Below, piece after piece: positions 60,642-64,000 of a stretch of 64,000 nucleotides of DNA. The notes beneath the pieces were generated by a model. The model saw only the letters and a program-made list of their open reading frames with translations, searched no databases and had not been told where the DNA came from. Source of the DNA: Acetobacter garciniae (lineage in GTDB: Bacteria; Pseudomonadota; Alphaproteobacteria; Acetobacterales; Acetobacteraceae); contig NZ_JAFVMH010000001.1 in assembly GCF_017377735.1 (NCBI RefSeq), positions 248,001 through 312,000 of the forward strand, read 5' to 3'. Position numbers and translations under genes: made by a program. The stretch's first letter is position 1, and every line of letters starts with the position of its first letter.

Positions 60642-61526
60642 ATGCCCCGGCCAACCAAGCCCGGTCGCCCTTCGGGTGGCCAAACTGGCCGCCAGCCCCA
60701 GGCTTCACCGCGCCCACGCCAACCCGGCCCGAACGCTCCTTCCCCCCGCACGCCTTCGCCCGATCGAACCCCGGTCTTGCACGGGGGGCAGGCCGCTCAG
60801 AACCCCGTGCTGGGCGTTCTTGTCACGCGGCCGGAGCCGGGGTTGAGCGAAACCATTGCCGCCGTTGCCGCTGCGGGGTGGCAGCCTTATGCCTCACCCG
60901 CGCTGGTCGTGCGGCCTCGCCTGCTGCCGCCTTTGCCATGCCCGCCTTGTGCCGTGGTGCTGACAAGCGGGCAGGCCGTGCCATGTGCTGCTGCCTGCCT
61001 GCCACTGGAAACCCCGCTCTTTGCCGTGGGGGCAAGGACCGCCGCGCGCGCCAGGCAGGCTGGCTTTTCGCAGGTCCATAGCGCCGATGGGGACGCCACG
61101 GCGCTGGCAACGCTGGTGATGCGCCAGCGAACACCGGCGGATGGCGCGTTGCTGCTGCTCTGCGGGGCGGCGCAGGGGCAGGATCTTGCCAGCCAGTTGC
61201 GCAAGGCGGGGTTTCGTGTCCTGCGGCGTATCGCTTACGAGGCACGGCCTGCGCAAAGCGTTGGGCCGCAGGCCGAGCAGGCGCTGGAACAGGCAGACGT
61301 TGCGGCTGTGCTGTTTTTTTCCGCACTCAGCGCGAAAAGCTGGCTGGCCGCCCTGCCGCCCGGGCAGGTCAGAAGCACGGCCCTGGCGGCGCGGGCCGTG
61401 GTGATATCCGCCAATGTTGCCACGGTCCTGCACGCGGCGGGCTGGGCCGGGCCTGTGGCGGTGGCAAGCCACCCCGACGCCCCGTCAATGATCGCGGCCC
61501 TGGGCCGGGTGGCGCCCTGCGCATAG
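60642..61526 (+). CDS. hemD: Uroporphyrinogen-III synthase
   Basis: 294 residues. The fold of this family is poorly conserved in sequence; here the call rests on GVLVTRPEPGLSETIAAVAA-like start, the VVLTSGQAVPCAA and FFSALSAKSWLAAL segments and tight coupling to hemC. The enzyme cyclises hydroxymethylbilane with D-ring inversion. The first ~50 residues are a Pro/Arg/Gly-rich extension of unknown use; an internal GTG at LGVLVTRP could be an alternative start. Confidence 0.9.
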   Translation: MPRPTKPGRPSGGQTGRQPQASPRPRQPGPNAPSPRTPSPDRTPVLHGGQAAQNPVLGVLVTRPEPGLSETIAAVAAAGWQPYASPALVVRPRLLPPLPCPPCAVVLTSGQAVPCAAACLPLETPLFAVGARTAARARQAGFSQVHSADGDATALATLVMRQRTPADGALLLLCGAAQGQDLASQLRKAGFRVLRRIAYEARPAQSVGPQAEQALEQADVAAVLFFSALSAKSWLAALPPGQVRSTALAARAVVISANVATVLHAAGWAGPVAVASHPDAPSMIAALGRVAPCA

Positions 61527-61539
61527 GCCGCGCCTGTCA

Positions 61540-61701
61540 GAGGTTGTTTCGAAAGTCGGCGGCTGAGGGCTGGCGAGGGATTTTTTGGCCTGAATAAGGC
61601 GAATTCGAAGCCACGATGCGGGGCATCGGGGCAGGAAGCCAACGCATTCAGGCCGGAAAAGACCCGCTCAGACCGACCCGACTGACTTTTGAAACAGTCT
61701 C
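61540..61701. mobile_element. MITE-like element with IS5-type terminal repeats
   Basis: About 162 bp bounded by imperfect inverted repeats. The left end is GAGGTTGTTTCGAAAGTC and the right end, read outward-in, is GAGACTGTTTCAAAAGTC (15 of 18 identical). Inside, GGCCTGAAT (61587-61595) is inverted at 61646-61654. There is no transposase frame. GAGACTGTTTCAAAA termini are typical of IS5-group elements frequent in acetic acid bacteria. Flanking trinucleotides TCA and TAA both fit a TNA target but differ, so an exact duplication is not kept. Confidence 0.75.
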
Positions 61702-61792
61702 TAAGGATGGTGGGGTGCCAATGATAGTCGCCGTGGCAACCTGGCCCGCGGGATGGCTACCGTAATGGCCACAAGCCGCAGGGCATAAAAAA

Positions 61793-61827
61793 AACCTCCG
61801 CACCGCGATGGCCGGAGGTTTTTTTTA
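61793..61827. terminator. Bidirectional intrinsic terminator at the secB end
   Basis: An 8-bp stem (AACCTCCG 61793-61800 with CGGAGGTT 61813-61820) has a 12-base loop. An A-run precedes it and a T-run follows, so it works for secB on minus and for any readthrough on plus. Confidence 0.9.
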
Positions 61828-61845
61828 AGGCGATAAAGCCTGGGG

Positions 61846-62343
61846 TCAGGCGTTGCCGGCAGCCTGCGGGAAGTCGGCGCGGCGGGCCTGCCACAGGGCC
61901 ACAAAATCGATCGGCTGCAGCACGATGGGGGGGAAACCGCCGTCACGCGTGACATCGCTGATAATGTTGCGGGCATAGGGGAAAATAAGCCGGGGCACTT
62001 CAACCAGCAGGATCGGCTCGACCAGTTCCTGGGGCGGATTGGTCAGCGTGACGACTGCGGCATAGACCAGTTCGGCAATGAACACCGTGCGGCCAGCCGG
62101 GCCATCTTCATTTTCCGGCGCTTCCTTCGCTTCGGTCTTGATGCTCAGGATGACCTCGTAAATCATCTGGTCGTCCTGCAGGCGGTTGGCCTGGACATCG
62201 ATATTCACGCCGATCTGGGGCTGGCTGCGCAGCGTGGCGAAAATCTCGGCGCCTCCGGGCACCTCGAAGGAGAGATCGCGCGTATACTGCAGATTGATGG
62301 TCAAGGGCAGCGCGGGCGGGGTGGACTGGGCAGTTTCAGACAT
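61846..62343 (-). CDS. secB: Protein-export chaperone SecB
   Basis: 165-residue cytoplasmic chaperone that keeps precursors unfolded and delivers them to SecA. Family segments are INLQYTRDLSFEVPGGAEIF, VFIAELVYAAVVTL and LIFPYARNIISDVTRDGGFP. Its position close to a divergent Tim44-like gene is conserved in alphaproteobacteria. Confidence 0.96.
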   Translation of the reverse strand: MSETAQSTPPALPLTINLQYTRDLSFEVPGGAEIFATLRSQPQIGVNIDVQANRLQDDQMIYEVILSIKTEAKEAPENEDGPAGRTVFIAELVYAAVVTLTNPPQELVEPILLVEVPRLIFPYARNIISDVTRDGGFPPIVLQPIDFVALWQARRADFPQAAGNA

Positions 62344-62698
62344 GGATGACGGTTTTCCTGCTGTCGGCTTTCATAACCCTTTCGCGGTAGCATGCCCGGG
62401 GAACTTCGCCAATAACCCATCCGCGCGGCAGGGGCGTCTGGGGCGGACAATGCGGCACGCAGCGGGGCGGTGGAAGAGCCTGTTGGCATGCCCTGACCGC
62501 CTGCAGGCGTATCATGTGCGGCCGGGGCTGGTGGCTTGACCGGCAGCGCCGCATAATCGGGGTGGTACTGCCGGGCCGCAGAGCACGACGCGCACAGCGG
62601 GTTTATGCAAGGGTGCGGCCAGGATGGGCTGGAACATGCGGAATGCCCTGCGAGAGCGCGCGTTCAAGAGCGTGTTCACGGAGCGTTCAGATGCGCGA
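62344..62698. other. Spacer with no recognised gene
   Basis: 355 bp upstream of secB and downstream of the histidine-phosphatase gene, both on the minus strand. Only short overlapping open frames are present on either strand, none with a ribosome site or recognisable product. I see no tRNA, 4.5S-type RNA or strong hairpin. It presumably contains the secB promoter. Confidence 0.5.
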
Positions 62699-63217
62699 TC
62701 ACGGGCGGTGGTGCATCCAGTCGCCATTTTCCATGCTGCGCCCGCTCAGTGCGAGCAGGAACCACCAGTGCGAGATCACCAGAATCCGATCGTGCTCGCG
62801 TTCGCGGGTCATGCGCTGGTTGAAGGTCTGGGCCCGCTCATGCAGGATACGATCCGGCTCGGGCGGGGGGGACCACCAGTCCTCGCTCAGGGTGCTGAAA
62901 TCCAGCTTCGGCCAGGTTCGGGCAAGGACCGATGCCGGCGTGCCCTTGTCGCATGAATACATGCCGCGTTCGCGGATGATGGGCGTAATCTCGGGCGTGA
63001 TCCCCAGCGTTGCCGCAATGGGGGCTGCCGTCTGGAGCGTGCGCGTATAGGGTGAAACCAGGATGCGCGTAATGCCCAGACCGTGCATCTGCCGGGCAAG
63101 CTGGGTGGCGTGGGCCTGCCCCTGGGGCGAAAGGGCGGGGTCGGGCGTACCCGGGTCGCGGCCTTGAAGATCGTAGAGCCGGTTGAATTCGCTTTCGCAA
63201 TGTCGCAGGATAATCAT
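62699..63217 (-). CDS. Histidine phosphatase family protein
   Basis: 172-residue member of the phosphoglycerate-mutase-like superfamily. The N-terminal catalytic motif is IILRHCESEFN, with Cys in place of the usual Gly of RHG. The second arginine is in ILVSPYTRTLQTA, the acid in IRERGMYSCD and the second catalytic His in ILVISHWWFLLAL. The phospho-substrate is unknown. It is 192 bp divergent from the Tim44-like gene. Confidence 0.88.
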   Translation of the reverse strand: MIILRHCESEFNRLYDLQGRDPGTPDPALSPQGQAHATQLARQMHGLGITRILVSPYTRTLQTAAPIAATLGITPEITPIIRERGMYSCDKGTPASVLARTWPKLDFSTLSEDWWSPPPEPDRILHERAQTFNQRMTREREHDRILVISHWWFLLALSGRSMENGDWMHHRP

Positions 63218-63409
63218 GGATAGAGTCTGTTCATGGTATTATGACCGTATCGTGACACGATCGGATACTCTGCCTCTGGTGCGCAGCGAACGCGCACCAT
63301 TGTATCGGGTTTGCCGCATGACTATGTGGTAAGGACACAAAAAGGGAAAGCGGTTTCCCGCAGGGTGGGCCAGAACGGCCCGCGCGCAGATAGGGTAGGC
63401 GTAAGACAG

Positions 63410-64000
63410 ATGGATTTTTCTCTCGGCCATTTTCCGGTCGACCTGGTTTTGCTGGCTCTGGTGGCGGCGTTCCTGGCGCTCCGCCTGCGCGGCGTGCTGG
63501 GCAAGCGGGTGGGCATGCAGCCCCAGCCCATGCCGGTGCCCCCCCGCGCGGATGCGGCGGTGCGCGCGGTGGAAAGCATGACCGCCCAGCCCGAAGCCAG
63601 CGCCACCACCTTCGATATTCCGGCCCCGGGCACGCGGGTGGGGCAGTTGCTGGTTGAAATCCGCCAGTTCGACCCGGCCTTTGCCGCCCAGCCGTTCCTG
63701 ATGAATGTGCAGACCGTCTTTGCGCAGGTGGTCAAGGCCTATGCCGATGGCAACCGCGATACGCTGAAAACCTATCTTATTCCTGCCGTTTACGCCTCGT
63801 TCGATTCCGCCATGACGGCGCGTGAGCAGGCGGGCGAAAAACAGCGCACCGAAATCAAGGCCGTGCGTTCGCTCAGCATCGAGGATGTGCGGCTGACCCC
63901 CCTGGCCACGGCGGGCGTGGGCAGCATGGCGGCGATTGATGTGCGCATTGTCTCCGATCAGGTCAGCCTGGTGGTGGATGCCCAGGGCCAGCCCGTGACC
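63410..64000 (+). CDS. Tim44/TimA-like domain protein, 5' part (cut by window edge)
   Basis: 197 codons are visible from ATG 63410, open to the right edge. An N-terminal TM helix (DLVLLALVAAFLALRLRGVL) follows a short leader. After a Pro-rich hinge comes a Tim44-like domain starting near residue 72 (TRVGQLLVEIRQFDPAFAAQ) with FAQVVKAYADGNRDTLKTYL. Bacterial TimA proteins are membrane-anchored relatives of the mitochondrial import factor; their role is not settled. It is divergent from the phosphatase gene and near secB, as in other alphaproteobacteria. Confidence 0.88.
   Translation, partial: MDFSLGHFPVDLVLLALVAAFLALRLRGVLGKRVGMQPQPMPVPPRADAAVRAVESMTAQPEASATTFDIPAPGTRVGQLLVEIRQFDPAFAAQPFLMNVQTVFAQVVKAYADGNRDTLKTYLIPAVYASFDSAMTAREQAGEKQRTEIKAVRSLSIEDVRLTPLATAGVGSMAAIDVRIVSDQVSLVVDAQGQPVT

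Noticed and set aside
62512-62727. 71-codon minus-strand frame in the secB/phosphatase spacer
   Set aside because: It overlaps the phosphatase gene's 3' end, is Arg/Ala-rich like other shadow frames and has no ribosome site.

Overview
The window is one GC-rich chromosomal segment from an acetic acid bacterium (Acetobacteraceae, Alphaproteobacteria), most like Komagataeibacter or Gluconacetobacter. Several features point there. The lysyl-tRNA synthetase is the class I type used by alphaproteobacteria. zapE sits next to sucA-sucB-lpd with no sucCD nearby. Shikimate kinase is fused to 3-dehydroquinate synthase. xerD/accA and secB/Tim44-like pairs have the order usual in alphaproteobacteria. I made no database comparison, so the genus is an inference.

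Layout. 1-8930 is one tightly packed minus-strand block: gltX, pyrB, a pyrC-like pseudo-dihydroorotase, plsY, dprA, topA and the start of a probable rnr. Divergent from it is comEC (8969-11446), followed by a small AhpD-like protein and zapE. 13311-19429 holds the 2-oxoglutarate dehydrogenase genes sucA-sucB-lpd, preceded by a 25-codon leader ORF that ends one base before sucA. Next come an L,D-transpeptidase, a 7-bp minisatellite of 16 copies, and an iron-uptake module (PepSY membrane protein; FecI sigma, FecR and STN-type TonB receptor). ahcY, a PlsC acyltransferase, an AT-richer spacer with DnaA-box-like words, a membrane-anchored protein, gloB and a methyltransferase follow.

32987-40820 is the most unusual part. 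It is a six-gene, translationally coupled cluster encoding a complex-I/group-4-hydrogenase-like membrane complex. The large subunit lacks the nickel-binding cysteine pairs, while the small subunit keeps its Fe-S cysteines. This matches the energy-converting hydrogenase-related (Ehr) complexes. Here the antiporter-like subunits are degenerate, carry hydrophilic insertions, one has a repeat-bearing tail, and the first gene has an in-frame TAG just after its coupled ATG.

The rest is mainly housekeeping. pssA-psd make phosphatidylethanolamine. alaS, gtrA, ompA, aroKB, xerD, accA, a CinA-like protein and lysK follow, then an MprF homologue that stops inside its synthase domain, marC, rlmJ-tsaD and hemC-hemD. 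A small MITE-like element, secB, a histidine phosphatase and the 5' part of a Tim44-like gene close the window.
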